From assembly GCF_000190595.1 (NCBI RefSeq), contig NC_015167.1:3084501-3148500 (forward strand): a stretch of 64,000 nt of DNA. The letters are read 5' to 3'. The translations under genes and the position numbers were made by a program. The DNA is from Cellulophaga lytica DSM 7489 (GTDB lineage: Bacteria > Bacteroidota > Bacteroidia > Flavobacteriales > Flavobacteriaceae). Shown here in pieces: positions 1 through 9,222 of the stretch (position 1 is its first letter; each line of letters opens with the position of its first letter). A model generated the notes under the pieces. That model searched no databases. It saw nothing but the letters and a program-made list of their open reading frames with translations, and was not told the origin of the DNA.

Positions 1-213
1 AATACAGTAGATAAAAAGTTCTTGGTTAGATCTCCTTTAAAAGATTATTTAGAAAAATTACCTAAAGATAAGTTTTATAGAGCTCATAAATCATACATTG
101 TAAATGTAGATCATATTGGAGCGGTAAATTCTAAAGATGTTATGATTAATGATAAATTAATTCCAATATCTAAAGAGTTTAAAGAATTTATTATTTCTTC
201 TATGAATTCATAA
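1..213 (+). CDS. LytTR-family response regulator, C-terminal part
   Basis: The reading frame is open from base 1 and ends at a TAA at 211-213, so the start of the gene lies outside the window. The visible 70 residues match the second half of a LytTR DNA-binding domain: a basic segment followed by FYRAHKSYIVNVDHI, the typical 'R-hydrophobic-H-R-S-Y-I-V-N' core of this family, and then a beta-strand stretch ending in the 'IPIS' element. Proteins of this kind are usually response regulators with an N-terminal receiver domain, which cannot be confirmed here. A sensor kinase gene follows about 400 bases downstream, so the two may form a two-component pair, although a terminator separates them. Confidence 0.85.
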   Translation, partial: NTVDKKFLVRSPLKDYLEKLPKDKFYRAHKSYIVNVDHIGAVNSKDVMINDKLIPISKEFKEFIISSMNS

Positions 214-240
214 AATAATACAGCAACTACAAACGTGTAA

Positions 241-272
241 AGCCTTACTATAATTTAGTAAGGCTTTTTTTT
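241..272 (+). terminator. Intrinsic terminator after the LytTR gene
   Basis: A perfect 10-bp inverted repeat (AGCCTTACTA / TAGTAAGGCT) with a 5-base loop is followed by an uninterrupted T-run. It lies 28 bases after the LytTR stop codon and should end that transcript before the kinase gene. Confidence 0.9.
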
Positions 273-616
273 ATATCACATTGCAAAAAATAATATTCTT
301 TTGCTATTAATTAGAATCATTTTTTTGTAATATTTTAATTTACCAGCAATTAAACAGAGTAAATAAATTATTTATTTTAATATTAAACTTGCTAAGTATA
401 ATTAGAATGGTGCAATTCTTACATAACTATAGTTCTTTTATACATTTTAAGAGGTTTTGCCTTATTATTTTTACTATTTTCAGCTTATAATTATTAAGAA
501 AATCATAACTTGCCCTAGAGTTTAACAAAAACTTAAGAAAAAGGAGTGTTTTGGGGCACTACGCTCTTTTACTTATACCCAAGTAAGGCAAGAATTTTTT
601 ATAACAGACCCGTAAT
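273..616. other. Non-coding gap before the sensor kinase
   Basis: This AT-rich stretch contains no convincing open reading frame on either strand. I found no clear match to the TAnnTTTG promoter box. The promoter of the kinase gene is presumably here but cannot be placed. Confidence 0.5.
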
Positions 617-2647
617 ATGATTACAAAAATTGCTAAATTTTTAAGCAACAATAAAAATACACAGTACACTTTAAAAACAAACAACAGCATATTTTCTTTT
701 AAAACATATATTGCTGTATTCTTTTTTTCGTTTGTTTTTATTAATCTGTCTAATGCGCAAGAAATACAATTACAGCAAACTGTTTTAGACAGTTTTGTTA
801 AAATACCGTCTGCTAAAGATAAGTTTGCCTACTTTTATAAAACACCAAATAGATATAAAGAAAACTCTAGCTATGAGTGGTTAGAGCGTATAGACTCTAT
901 GTTAACTAAGGCCAGAAATGCTCAGGATGATGGCTCTGTAGAATACTATAGAATTTTGCAAGCACACATACATCAAGACTTGGTGCAGTATGATAAAAGT
1001 ATTGCTATTACCAATGAGTTATATATAGATAAAACAAAGCTTAGTGACACCCTTAAAAGTGCATTGTTAGATATTATGGATGAGAATTATTCTCAGCTTA
1101 AACTATATGAAAAACAAATTGCAATACGTAAGGAAAAGAAAGAACTAGGTTTAGCAGACAATATTTCATTTTATGATATTTATGCAGACCAAGGCCTATA
1201 CCAAAAAGCCAGAAGCGAATACATAAGAGAAAAAAGCAATGTTGTTAGTAGTGATGATTATTACGGACAAGCTGTTTATAATAATAAAATAGGAGATTTT
1301 TTAAGGTTAGATAAATCTTCACAAGTTGCCTTAGAAAAATATCAAGAAGCACGCAAATACATAAATACATATTTAGATACTATTGCCAGACCAAAAACTG
1401 AAGATGAGTTGGCAAAAGGAGCTCTTTTAAAAGGTGTTATAGAGGGCAATATAGGTAAATGCTATATGCTTTTAAAAAGGTATGAAGAGGCTATACCATT
1501 GTTAGACTCTAGTTTGGTTAAAATTAGAGAATTTAACGTAGAAGTATATTCGCAAGACGCGGTAGAAAACACCTTAGACTTAGCTAATTGCTATTTACAG
1601 ACTAATAAATTAGATAAGGTTTTAGAGCTTATTAATGATGACTTACGTGCAATAAAAGTATCTAACGTATTACGCAAAAATCAATTGTTGGCTGTTTATT
1701 ATCAAAAAATGAACGATTACAAAAAAGCCAACTACTATTTAAATAACAATATAAAAATTAACGATTCTATTAGAGTTAATGAAACGCTTAAAAAGCATCA
1801 GCAAATTGCAACTGTTTTTGAAAAAGAATTAGAAAATTCTGAAGACAGATTAGATGAAAAGAAAATAGAATTAGAAAATGCAAAAATAGAGGCACAGGCT
1901 AGTGATGAGCGTATGAGTCTTATTTTAATATCGTTAATATTTACATTATTAGGCTTAGGTGGTTTGGTATTTGCTTACATCAAAAGTATAAAAAACCAAC
2001 GCGTTATTGCTAAGCAAAATAATATTATAGAAAGTCAGTTAACAGAAAAAGATTCGCTTTTAAAAGAAATTCACCATAGAGTAAAAAACAACCTTCAAAT
2101 GGTATCTAGTTTGTTAAGTCTACAAACTAAAAATACTAAAAGTAAAGCTGCAATTATGGCTTTAGAAGAAGGTAAAAGTAGAGTTAAAGCTATGGCTTTA
2201 ATTCATCAAAAACTATATCAGAATGATGATTTATCTGTAATAGAAATGCAAGGCTACGTAGAGAGTTTGGTAAACAGTGTACAATCTGTATTTAAAAAAG
2301 GAGGTCACAATATAAACATTACCATAGATGCAGAAGGTGTAGAGTTAGATATTGATAGAGCAATTCCTTTTGGATTAATACTAAATGAGCTTGTTTCTAA
2401 TTCTTTTAAATATGCTTTTCCAGATAATGATGAAAATGGTAAAATATACATTCATTTAAGAAATACAGAAACTGGTGGTTATTTTGAATATACAGATAAC
2501 GGTGTTGGTTTACCAGAAGATACAGATGAGAGAACTAAATCTTCAATGGGAATTCGTTTAATGAACCGTTTGGTAAATCAATTACAATCTACACTTAATA
2601 TAGATAAATCTGTAGAAGGAGTTCGTTTTTGGTTCAATTTTAAATAA
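617..2647 (+). CDS. TPR-containing sensor histidine kinase (HisKA_2 type)
   Basis: A 676-residue membrane sensor kinase. The N-terminus has a hydrophobic export segment ending near residue 47 (SNAQ). The periplasmic part is mostly helical, with repeats of tetratricopeptide character such as the segment around residues 275-300, then a coiled coil. A single membrane helix follows at about residues 432-454. The cytoplasmic part carries a HisKA_2 dimerisation motif EIHHRVKNNLQ, where H487 is the likely phosphorylated residue, and an HATPase domain with an N-box at about 587-597 (NELVSNSFKYAF) and G-boxes near 627 (DNGVGL) and 645 (MGIRL). In this family the partner is often a LytTR response regulator, which fits the upstream gene. 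The stimulus is unknown. Confidence 0.9.
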   Translation: MITKIAKFLSNNKNTQYTLKTNNSIFSFKTYIAVFFFSFVFINLSNAQEIQLQQTVLDSFVKIPSAKDKFAYFYKTPNRYKENSSYEWLERIDSMLTKARNAQDDGSVEYYRILQAHIHQDLVQYDKSIAITNELYIDKTKLSDTLKSALLDIMDENYSQLKLYEKQIAIRKEKKELGLADNISFYDIYADQGLYQKARSEYIREKSNVVSSDDYYGQAVYNNKIGDFLRLDKSSQVALEKYQEARKYINTYLDTIARPKTEDELAKGALLKGVIEGNIGKCYMLLKRYEEAIPLLDSSLVKIREFNVEVYSQDAVENTLDLANCYLQTNKLDKVLELINDDLRAIKVSNVLRKNQLLAVYYQKMNDYKKANYYLNNNIKINDSIRVNETLKKHQQIATVFEKELENSEDRLDEKKIELENAKIEAQASDERMSLILISLIFTLLGLGGLVFAYIKSIKNQRVIAKQNNIIESQLTEKDSLLKEIHHRVKNNLQMVSSLLSLQTKNTKSKAAIMALEEGKSRVKAMALIHQKLYQNDDLSVIEMQGYVESLVNSVQSVFKKGGHNINITIDAEGVELDIDRAIPFGLILNELVSNSFKYAFPDNDENGKIYIHLRNTETGGYFEYTDNGVGLPEDTDERTKSSMGIRLMNRLVNQLQSTLNIDKSVEGVRFWFNFK

Positions 2648-2669
2648 ATTTGAACTAAAATAACATACT

Positions 2670-3350
2670 ATGAAAATTACATTCCTTGGTCACGCAACTT
2701 TGTTAATAGAGGTAGCAGGCAAAACTGTTTTGGTAGATCCATTTATTTCTGGTAATCCAAAGAATAATAATCAAGTAGATAAAGACTCTTTAAACCCAGA
2801 TTACATTTTAGTTACCCACGCACATCAAGACCACGTTTTAGATGTAGAAGATATAGCTACAAGAACCAATGCAGTAATAGTTAGTAATTACGAGATTGCT
2901 ACGTATTATGAAAATAAAGGACTAAAAGTACACCCAATGAATCATGGAGGTAGTTGGTCTTTTGATTTTGGAACTGTAAAATACGTTAATGCTATACACA
3001 CATCTTCATTTGCAGATGGTACAGAGGGTGGTCTTCCTGGAGGATTTATTATCGCATCAGCAAACAAAAGTGTTTACATAGCTGGCGACACAGCCTTAAC
3101 TATGGATATGAAACTTATACCAATGTTTACTAAGTTAGACTTAGCCGTTTTACCAATAGGAGACAACTTTACTATGGGTGTAGATGATGCTATTATTGCA
3201 TCAGACTTTATAGAATGTAATACTATTTTAGGCTACCACTTTGATACTTTTGGTTTTATAGAGATTGATGAAGCTAAAGCTATAGAAAAGTTTAAAGCGT
3301 CAGGTAAACTATTGCATTTATTGCCAATAGGCAATTCCCTTACAGTATAA
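2670..3350 (+). CDS. UPF0173-type metal-dependent hydrolase (metallo-beta-lactamase fold)
   Basis: A 226-residue cytoplasmic protein of the metallo-beta-lactamase fold. The zinc-binding motif THAHQDH is intact (H50, H52, D54, H55), and further ligands are suggested by H109 in the IHTSSF segment, the GDT motif near residue 150 and H190 in YHFDTFG. The length and the opening MKITFLGHAT are typical of the UPF0173 family, whose substrate is not established. It lies 22 bases after the kinase gene and 11 bases before menC. In related flavobacteria a gene of this kind often sits among menaquinone genes, so a link to that pathway is possible but unproven. Confidence 0.88.
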   Translation: MKITFLGHATLLIEVAGKTVLVDPFISGNPKNNNQVDKDSLNPDYILVTHAHQDHVLDVEDIATRTNAVIVSNYEIATYYENKGLKVHPMNHGGSWSFDFGTVKYVNAIHTSSFADGTEGGLPGGFIIASANKSVYIAGDTALTMDMKLIPMFTKLDLAVLPIGDNFTMGVDDAIIASDFIECNTILGYHFDTFGFIEIDEAKAIEKFKASGKLLHLLPIGNSLTV

Positions 3351-3361
3351 TTTTTACTGTT

Positions 3362-4411
3362 ATGAAAGCAATTTATAAGAAATACACGCTAGATTTTAAA
3401 AGGCCTAGTGGTACTTCCCGTGGTGTACTTACCCAAAAAGAAACTTGGTTTATTATTTTAAAAAATGATAATAAAACAGGAATTGGTGAATGCGGAATTT
3501 TAAGAGGTTTAAGTATAGACGATGTTCCAAACTATGAAGAAAAGCTAAATTGGGTGTGTAACAACATTCATTTAGGCTTAGAGGTTCTTTTAAATGATTT
3601 AACAGAGTTTCCTAGTATACAATTTGGTTTAGAGCAAGCATTTTTATCATTAACAGCAGATAATCCTTTTATTTTATTTGAAAATAATTTTTCAACCAAA
3701 GAAGCTCCTATTCCAATAAACGGATTAATTTGGATGGGAGAGGAGTCTTTTATGCACCAACAAATACAGCAAAAACTGAAAGACGGGTTTAACTGTATTA
3801 AAATGAAAATTGGAGCAATAGATTTTGATACAGAGGTTTCGCTTTTAAAATCGATTAGGAAAACATACAAAAAAGAAGAAATAGAGCTGCGTGTAGATGC
3901 TAACGGTGCTTTTAAAGAAGATGCTTTAGATAAGCTTAAAATTTTAGCAGAATTGGACTTACACTCTATAGAACAGCCAATTAAACAAGGTAATTACGCA
4001 AAAATGAAAAATTTGTGTGCAGTTACACCATTGCCTATTGCTTTAGATGAAGAATTAATTGGTGTGTTTAGTGTAACAAAAAAGCAAGAACTGCTACAAA
4101 CAATACAACCGCAATATATAATTTTAAAACCCAGTTTAGTTGGGGGTTTTAAAGGGGCACAAGAGTGGATTTCCATAGCAGAAAAATATAATATTGGTTG
4201 GTGGGTTACAAGTGCATTAGAAAGTAATATAGGGTTAAATGCAATTGCACAATGGACCTATGGTTTGCAAAGTAAAATGCCGCAAGGTTTAGGTACTGGT
4301 AGTTTGTATACCAACAATTTTAATAGTCCTTTAGAGGTTAGTAACGGAGCTATTAGTTACCGTAATAACTTAGATTGGCAACAAAATTTAATAGAAGATT
4401 TATGTATATAG
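3362..4411 (+). CDS. menC: o-Succinylbenzoate synthase (enolase superfamily)
   Basis: Expected to dehydrate SHCHC to o-succinylbenzoate in menaquinone synthesis. The 349-residue protein has the full enolase-superfamily active site: the KxK pair K147/K149 (IKMKIG), metal ligands D179 (RVDANGAF), E204 (IEQP) and D229 (ALDEE), and the second catalytic lysine K256 (ILKPSLVGG). Enolase-superfamily sequences alone do not separate OSB synthase from dipeptide epimerase, but menE lies two genes downstream and supports menC. The gene begins 11 bases after the hydrolase and its last codons overlap the start of the CPBP protease gene, so the cluster is probably co-transcribed. Confidence 0.85.
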   Translation: MKAIYKKYTLDFKRPSGTSRGVLTQKETWFIILKNDNKTGIGECGILRGLSIDDVPNYEEKLNWVCNNIHLGLEVLLNDLTEFPSIQFGLEQAFLSLTADNPFILFENNFSTKEAPIPINGLIWMGEESFMHQQIQQKLKDGFNCIKMKIGAIDFDTEVSLLKSIRKTYKKEEIELRVDANGAFKEDALDKLKILAELDLHSIEQPIKQGNYAKMKNLCAVTPLPIALDEELIGVFSVTKKQELLQTIQPQYIILKPSLVGGFKGAQEWISIAEKYNIGWWVTSALESNIGLNAIAQWTYGLQSKMPQGLGTGSLYTNNFNSPLEVSNGAISYRNNLDWQQNLIEDLCI

Positions 4412-5340
4412 AACAAGGGCTCAAAGCAAAAACAAGAGGTATGTGGAAGTATTTTATACTTCCAACTGGGTTTATAATTTTAATGATATTTAATTATATC
4501 TCTGTAAAAACCTCTCCAATTCCTGTAGATGAGCTAATGAATAAGTTAATAGAACAATTTGGTAGAAATCCAGTGTTTGCTATTAACTTAGTGCCTTTAG
4601 CATTTGGTTTGTTGGTGGTTTTAGGTTGGACAAAGCTTGTGCATGGGCAATCTGTAACATCTTTAACTACCGCAAGAAAAAAGATAGATTTTAAACGTAT
4701 TGGATTTTCTTTTGCTTTTTGGGGATTATTAACCATATTTTTATTTGCTATTGGTTTTGTTCTTTCTCCAGACGATTTTGTTTTTAATTTTAAGTTAGGG
4801 CCTTTTATAACTTTAGCTATTATTAGCATACTTTTAATTCCGTTACAAACTAGTTTTGAGGAGTACCTTTTTAGAGGGCATATGATGCAAGGTCTTGGTA
4901 TTTTATCAGGAAATAGGTTAGTGCCTTTAATTATTACATCTGTTTTGTTTGGTGTTATGCATATGGCAAACCCAGAGGTAGAAACACTTGGTTATGGTAT
5001 AATGGTGTACTACATTGGTACGGGGTTCTTTTTAGGTATTATAACGCTAATGGATGACGGTTTAGAACTTGCTCTTGGTTTTCACGCTGCTAATAATTTA
5101 ATAGGAGCACTACTTGTTACTGCAGATTGGACCGTTTTTCAGACAGATTCTATTTATGTAGATGTTAGTAAGCCAGAGTTGGGTTGGGATATTTTTGTGC
5201 CAGTTTTGGTAATATATCCAATACTAATATTCCTTTTTGCTAAAAAATACAAATGGGCAAACTGGAAAGAAAAGCTAACTGGTAAAGTTTTTAAAGAAGA
5301 AGAATTGACTGCAGAACAGCTTACAGATGAAGCATTTTAG
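4402..5340 (+). CDS. CPBP-family intramembrane metalloprotease
   Basis: A 313-residue integral membrane protein with about eight hydrophobic segments. The three CPBP (CAAX protease/bacteriocin-processing) motifs are present: EE153-154 followed by R158 (FEEYLFRGH), FGVMH187xxN190, and a third histidine in GFHAANN near residue 231. The ATG at 4402 overlaps the menC stop by 10 bases, the usual sign of translational coupling. A TTG at 4375 would add nine residues inside menC and is less likely. The 3' end overlaps menE by 14 bases. CPBP genes are often found between menC and menE in flavobacteria, but no role in quinone synthesis is known to me. Confidence 0.85.
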   Translation: MYIEQGLKAKTRGMWKYFILPTGFIILMIFNYISVKTSPIPVDELMNKLIEQFGRNPVFAINLVPLAFGLLVVLGWTKLVHGQSVTSLTTARKKIDFKRIGFSFAFWGLLTIFLFAIGFVLSPDDFVFNFKLGPFITLAIISILLIPLQTSFEEYLFRGHMMQGLGILSGNRLVPLIITSVLFGVMHMANPEVETLGYGIMVYYIGTGFFLGIITLMDDGLELALGFHAANNLIGALLVTADWTVFQTDSIYVDVSKPELGWDIFVPVLVIYPILIFLFAKKYKWANWKEKLTGKVFKEEELTAEQLTDEAF

Positions 5341-6382
5341 TAGCATTAATCCTAAGTTTAAATTAAACGGCATTTCATATACTAAGGATCAATTGTGTTC
5401 TTTAGCTGTAGAATTGGCAGAAAAAGACAATTTTAAAAAAGAAATAGGCTCTTTTTTGCAAGATTGGCTTTCTAATTCGCCTACATTAATTGTTCATACT
5501 TCTGGCTCTACAGGCACACCTAAGCCAATAATACTACAAAAACAGCAGATGGTAAATTCTGCTTTAGCAACAGGTTCTTTCTTTAATTTAAAAGAAAGTG
5601 ACACAGCTTTATTATGTTTACCCGCAAGTTATATTGCTGGTAAAATGATGCTGGTAAGAGCATTGGCTTTGGGTTTAGAAATAGATTTTGTAGAACCCAG
5701 TTCTAATCCTTTAAAAGAAATAAATAAAAAATATAAATTCTCTGCAATGGTTCCTATGCAGGTTTATAATTGTTTGCATAATTTACACTTTATAGATACA
5801 CTTATAATTGGTGGTGCAGCTGTTTCATTAGATTTAAAAGAGAAATTAAAAAGCGTGTCTACACATTTGTTTGAAACTTATGGGATGACGGAAACCATTA
5901 CCCATATTGCAGTAAAAGAAATTAAATCTGATTCTTTTAAAACCTTACCAAACGTTACAGTCTCTTTAGATAATCGTAATTGCTTAATTATTAATGCGCC
6001 AAAAGTCTCAGATGTTATTATAACTACTAACGATGTTGTAAAACTTATAACGGAAAACGAATTTAAATGGTTGGGTAGGTTTGATAATATTATAAACTCT
6101 GGTGGAATAAAACTGAATCCAGAACAGATTGAAGCTAAATTATCTGACTATATTAATTCTGATTTTTTTATTACAAGCTTGCCCGACCCTGTTTTAGAAA
6201 ACAAACTTGTTTTGCTAATAGAGGGGGAGCAAAAAAATGAAGATATTATTACTACGCTAAAAAAATCTACTGCATTTACCTCTTATGAAATACCAAAGGA
6301 GGTAAACTACATTACTAATTTTGTACGTACAGAATCAGGTAAAATTCAACGTACTAAAACTTTAGAATTACTTAAAAAGTAA
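5327..6382 (+). CDS. menE: o-Succinylbenzoate-CoA ligase (AMP-binding enzyme)
   Basis: An adenylate-forming enzyme that would activate o-succinylbenzoate to its CoA ester. The P-loop motif TSGSTGTPKP lies at residues 58-67, the FETYGMTET substrate/adenylate motif at 182-190, a GRFDN hinge near residue 250, and the catalytic lysine in SGKIQRTK close to the C-terminus. At 351 residues it is about 100 shorter than the enterobacterial or Bacillus enzyme. The missing part is at the N-terminus, a compact form also seen in other Bacteroidota. The start overlaps the CPBP gene by 14 bases, consistent with one operon 2670-6382. Confidence 0.85.
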   Translation: MKHFSSINPKFKLNGISYTKDQLCSLAVELAEKDNFKKEIGSFLQDWLSNSPTLIVHTSGSTGTPKPIILQKQQMVNSALATGSFFNLKESDTALLCLPASYIAGKMMLVRALALGLEIDFVEPSSNPLKEINKKYKFSAMVPMQVYNCLHNLHFIDTLIIGGAAVSLDLKEKLKSVSTHLFETYGMTETITHIAVKEIKSDSFKTLPNVTVSLDNRNCLIINAPKVSDVIITTNDVVKLITENEFKWLGRFDNIINSGGIKLNPEQIEAKLSDYINSDFFITSLPDPVLENKLVLLIEGEQKNEDIITTLKKSTAFTSYEIPKEVNYITNFVRTESGKIQRTKTLELLKK

Positions 6383-6442
6383 CTTAACTCACTCAAAAGT
6401 ACACTTCCCTAATTCTGTGTTTTTCTACTAATGACTCTATTG

Positions 6443-6450
6443 TAGGTTTG
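6443..6450 (+). promoter_or_regulatory. Candidate -7 box for the plug/VWA operon
   Basis: TAGGTTTG matches the Bacteroidetes -7 consensus TAnnTTTG and lies 24 bases before the ATG at 6475. No clear TTTG -33 element is present at the right distance, only a T-run. Confidence 0.45.
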
Positions 6451-6474
6451 TTTTAAACTTATAAACCAATCATT

Positions 6475-7071
6475 ATGAAAAACTTTTTAATTGCCTTATG
6501 TATCATTTTTTTTAGCACAGAATTAAGTGCTCAGACAAAAACAGTTACAGGAACTGTAATGTGTGATAACAACCCTTTGCCCGGAGTAAATGTTGTTGTT
6601 AAAGGAACAAACAAAGGCGTATTAACAGATTTTAATGGTCATTTTTCAATAAAGTCTATGAAGAATGATAAACTTGTCTTTACCTGTTTAGGTTATAAAC
6701 CTAAAGAAATTAAACAGAAAAAAATAAAGTCAACAGTTAACTTACAAGAAGATTTTACAATTTGCTTTGCTAAACTATCGTATTTTTTACCATTTAATAT
6801 TTACGAGTTTAATGCAGAAAATATAAACACACCACAAGATTTGTACAATACAATTAGGACAAAAGTTCCGGGTGTACAAATAACAAACACTCAAACTAAT
6901 AATACACCAAAAATTACAATGCGTGGCGATAGTAATACCATTGTTATTATAGATGGTGTACGCTACACAGATACTTCAATCTTACAAACCATAAACCCTT
7001 CAGATATTGAAAAGGTGTACGTTGCTAATTCTGTTGCAGCATCTAACTATTTACTAACCAAAAGAAACTAA
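6475..7071 (+). CDS. Secreted protein with carboxypeptidase-regulatory and barrel-less TonB-plug domains
   Basis: A 198-residue exported protein. It has a signal peptide of about 20 residues (ending SAQ), then a carboxypeptidase-regulatory-like beta-sandwich at about 22-95 (VTGTVMCDNNPLPGVNVVVKGT, DFNGHFSI), then a shortened TonB-plug-like domain at about 118-195 with the motifs PGVQI, MRGDSNTIVIIDGV and INPSDIEKVYV. The outer-membrane beta-barrel that normally follows a plug is absent. Five bases separate it from the next gene, which has the same two domains, so the two probably form an operon. What it binds is unknown. Confidence 0.75.
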   Translation: MKNFLIALCIIFFSTELSAQTKTVTGTVMCDNNPLPGVNVVVKGTNKGVLTDFNGHFSIKSMKNDKLVFTCLGYKPKEIKQKKIKSTVNLQEDFTICFAKLSYFLPFNIYEFNAENINTPQDLYNTIRTKVPGVQITNTQTNNTPKITMRGDSNTIVIIDGVRYTDTSILQTINPSDIEKVYVANSVAASNYLLTKRN

Positions 7072-7076
7072 ACCTT

Positions 7077-9167
7077 ATGAAAAATCTATTATTTATACTT
7101 TGCGTAATTGTATGTAGCATACAAGCAAACGCACAAGAACTAACAATTACGGGTACAGTTACAGATGTTACTGGTCCTTTGCCAGGAGTAAATATCATTA
7201 GTTCTGGGACTAAATACGGAACAACCACAGATTTTGATGGTTTATACACTATAAAAACAAGAAAAGGAGATACGTTAGCATATACCTACATAGGCTATAA
7301 ATACAAAGAGGTTGTAGTAAAAGATAGTCTTAAAATAGATGTAGTTTTAGAAGAGGATAATGCAACTTTAGAAGAAGTGGTTGTTGTGGCATATGGCACA
7401 ACTTCAAGAAAATCATATACAGGTAGTAATGTCAGAAAGGTAACAAAGAGAGAAAAAATACAAAACAATATTTCTAGCCAATTAACAGGTAATGTTGCAG
7501 GTGTACAGGTTACAAAGGGAGCCAAAAAGAGAGGTAAGCCAATTCAGATTAGAGGTGTATCATCAATTAACACAGCTAAGGATCCATTGTATATTGTAAA
7601 CGGAGTTCCTGCTAAAGAGGGTAACAGAGCTATTTATAAAATTAAGCCATCAAAAATTACATCTATGAAAGTTTTTAAATCTCCTAAAGCAAGAGTATTG
7701 TTTGGAGACTCAGCCAAAAACGGATGTATTGTAATTACCACTAAAGGATATACAAATACAATTAATTATGATGAAGAATATGCTAAATTATCAGAAAATC
7801 AGTTTAAAAAGGCTACGCTAAATCCGCTTTCTACTTTTTCTATAGATGTTGATAAGGCAGGTTATAGTAACGTAAGAAGAATGATAAATAACGGAGACAA
7901 TATACCTTATGATGCTGTTAAGATTGAAGAAATGGTAAATTATTTTGATTATGATTACCCGCAACCAACAGACGAACATCCATTTTCTATATCTACAGAT
8001 GTGGCTAAAACGCCTTGGAATACACAAACACAATTGGTTCGTATAGGTTTACAAGGAAAAGAGTATTTAAATGAGGAGTTACCAGCTTCTAATTTAACTT
8101 TTTTAATAGATGTTTCTGGCTCTATGGAAGATCATAATAAGTTACCGCTTTTGATATCTGCTTTTAAATTGTTGGTGCATCAACTTATAGAAAAAGATAA
8201 AGTTTCCATTGTGGTTTATGCTGGAGCTGCTGGTGTAGTTTTGCCTCCAACTAATGGAGATCAAAAAGAAAAAATAATAAATGCATTACAAAAATTAGAA
8301 GCTGGTGGCTCTACCGCAGGCGGACAAGGTATTAAATTAGCATACAAATTAGCAGAAAAGAATTTTAAAAAGAACGGAAACAACAGAGTTATACTTGCTA
8401 CAGATGGTGATTTTAATGTTGGCGCATCTAGTGATACAGCTATGGAAAAATTAATAGAGAAAAAAAGAGCTTCAGGAGTTTTCTTATCTGTTTTAGGTTT
8501 TGGTATGGGAAATTATAAAGACTCTAAGTTAGAAACCTTAGCAGATAAAGGAAACGGCAACCACGCTTATATAGATACTATGCAAGAGGCACAAAAAGTA
8601 TTTGGTGATGAATTTGGAGGTACGCTGTATACTATTGCTAAAGATGTAAAAATTCAGGTTGAGTTTAATCCTGCTAAAGTACAAGCTTACCGTTTAATTG
8701 GTTATGAAAACCGACTTTTAGCAGATGAAGATTTTGTAGATGATACTAAAGATGCTGGTGAGTTGGGAAGCGGACATAGGGTAACGGCACTTTATGAGGT
8801 GATACCTGTTGGTGTAAAAAGTGATTATTTAAAAGAAGTGTCACCATTAAAATACACAAATGTAGTAGCAGCAGATAGCTATACGGATGAGTTGTTTACG
8901 GTAAAGTTTAGGTATAAGAAACCAAATAAAGATACAAGTATAGAAATGGTTCACATTCAAAAAAATGAAGAAACAGAAATGTCTACTGATTTTAAATTTG
9001 CTTCTGCAGTTGCTTTATTCGGACTTAAATTACGTAAATCTCAGTTTACAAATAATGCTAGTTATACTACTATAATTGAGTTAGCAGAACAGGGCAGAGG
9101 GGAAGATGCACAAGGTTACAGAGCAGAGTTTATACGTTTAGTAAACGCTGCACATAAAGAGTTGTAG
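7077..9167 (+). CDS. Secreted carboxypeptidase-regulatory/TonB-plug/von Willebrand A fusion protein
   Basis: A 696-residue modular protein. In order: signal peptide (about 1-20), carboxypeptidase-regulatory domain (about 22-95), a TonB-plug-like region (about 100-215: EEVVVVAYGT, QLTGNVAGVQV, IRGVSSI), a YfbK-type N-terminal region (about 240-325: NPLSTFSIDVDKAGYSNVRR), a von Willebrand A domain whose MIDAS motif DVSGS lies at about 344-348, and a DUF3520-like C-terminal domain (about 520-690). There is no beta-barrel, so it is not a transporter. The VWA part suggests metal-dependent protein binding at the cell surface or in the periplasm. It follows the smaller plug protein by five bases. 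Confidence 0.82.
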   Translation: MKNLLFILCVIVCSIQANAQELTITGTVTDVTGPLPGVNIISSGTKYGTTTDFDGLYTIKTRKGDTLAYTYIGYKYKEVVVKDSLKIDVVLEEDNATLEEVVVVAYGTTSRKSYTGSNVRKVTKREKIQNNISSQLTGNVAGVQVTKGAKKRGKPIQIRGVSSINTAKDPLYIVNGVPAKEGNRAIYKIKPSKITSMKVFKSPKARVLFGDSAKNGCIVITTKGYTNTINYDEEYAKLSENQFKKATLNPLSTFSIDVDKAGYSNVRRMINNGDNIPYDAVKIEEMVNYFDYDYPQPTDEHPFSISTDVAKTPWNTQTQLVRIGLQGKEYLNEELPASNLTFLIDVSGSMEDHNKLPLLISAFKLLVHQLIEKDKVSIVVYAGAAGVVLPPTNGDQKEKIINALQKLEAGGSTAGGQGIKLAYKLAEKNFKKNGNNRVILATDGDFNVGASSDTAMEKLIEKKRASGVFLSVLGFGMGNYKDSKLETLADKGNGNHAYIDTMQEAQKVFGDEFGGTLYTIAKDVKIQVEFNPAKVQAYRLIGYENRLLADEDFVDDTKDAGELGSGHRVTALYEVIPVGVKSDYLKEVSPLKYTNVVAADSYTDELFTVKFRYKKPNKDTSIEMVHIQKNEETEMSTDFKFASAVALFGLKLRKSQFTNNASYTTIIELAEQGRGEDAQGYRAEFIRLVNAAHKEL

Positions 9168-9189
9168 TGTTAATAGTGGTTGTATTTTT

Positions 9190-9222
9190 AAGTGTTAACT
9201 AGCAATGGTTAACACTTTTTAT
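9190..9222. terminator. Bidirectional terminator
   Basis: The inverted repeat AAGTGTTAAC / GTTAACACTT is followed by a T-run on the plus strand and preceded by several A residues. It closes the plug/VWA operon and also overlaps the last codon and stop of the converging MFS gene. Confidence 0.75.

Noticed and set aside
410-493. A 27-codon open frame in the gap before the sensor kinase
   Set aside because: It is very short, rich in Phe and Ile as expected from random AT-rich sequence, and has no promoter or terminator context.
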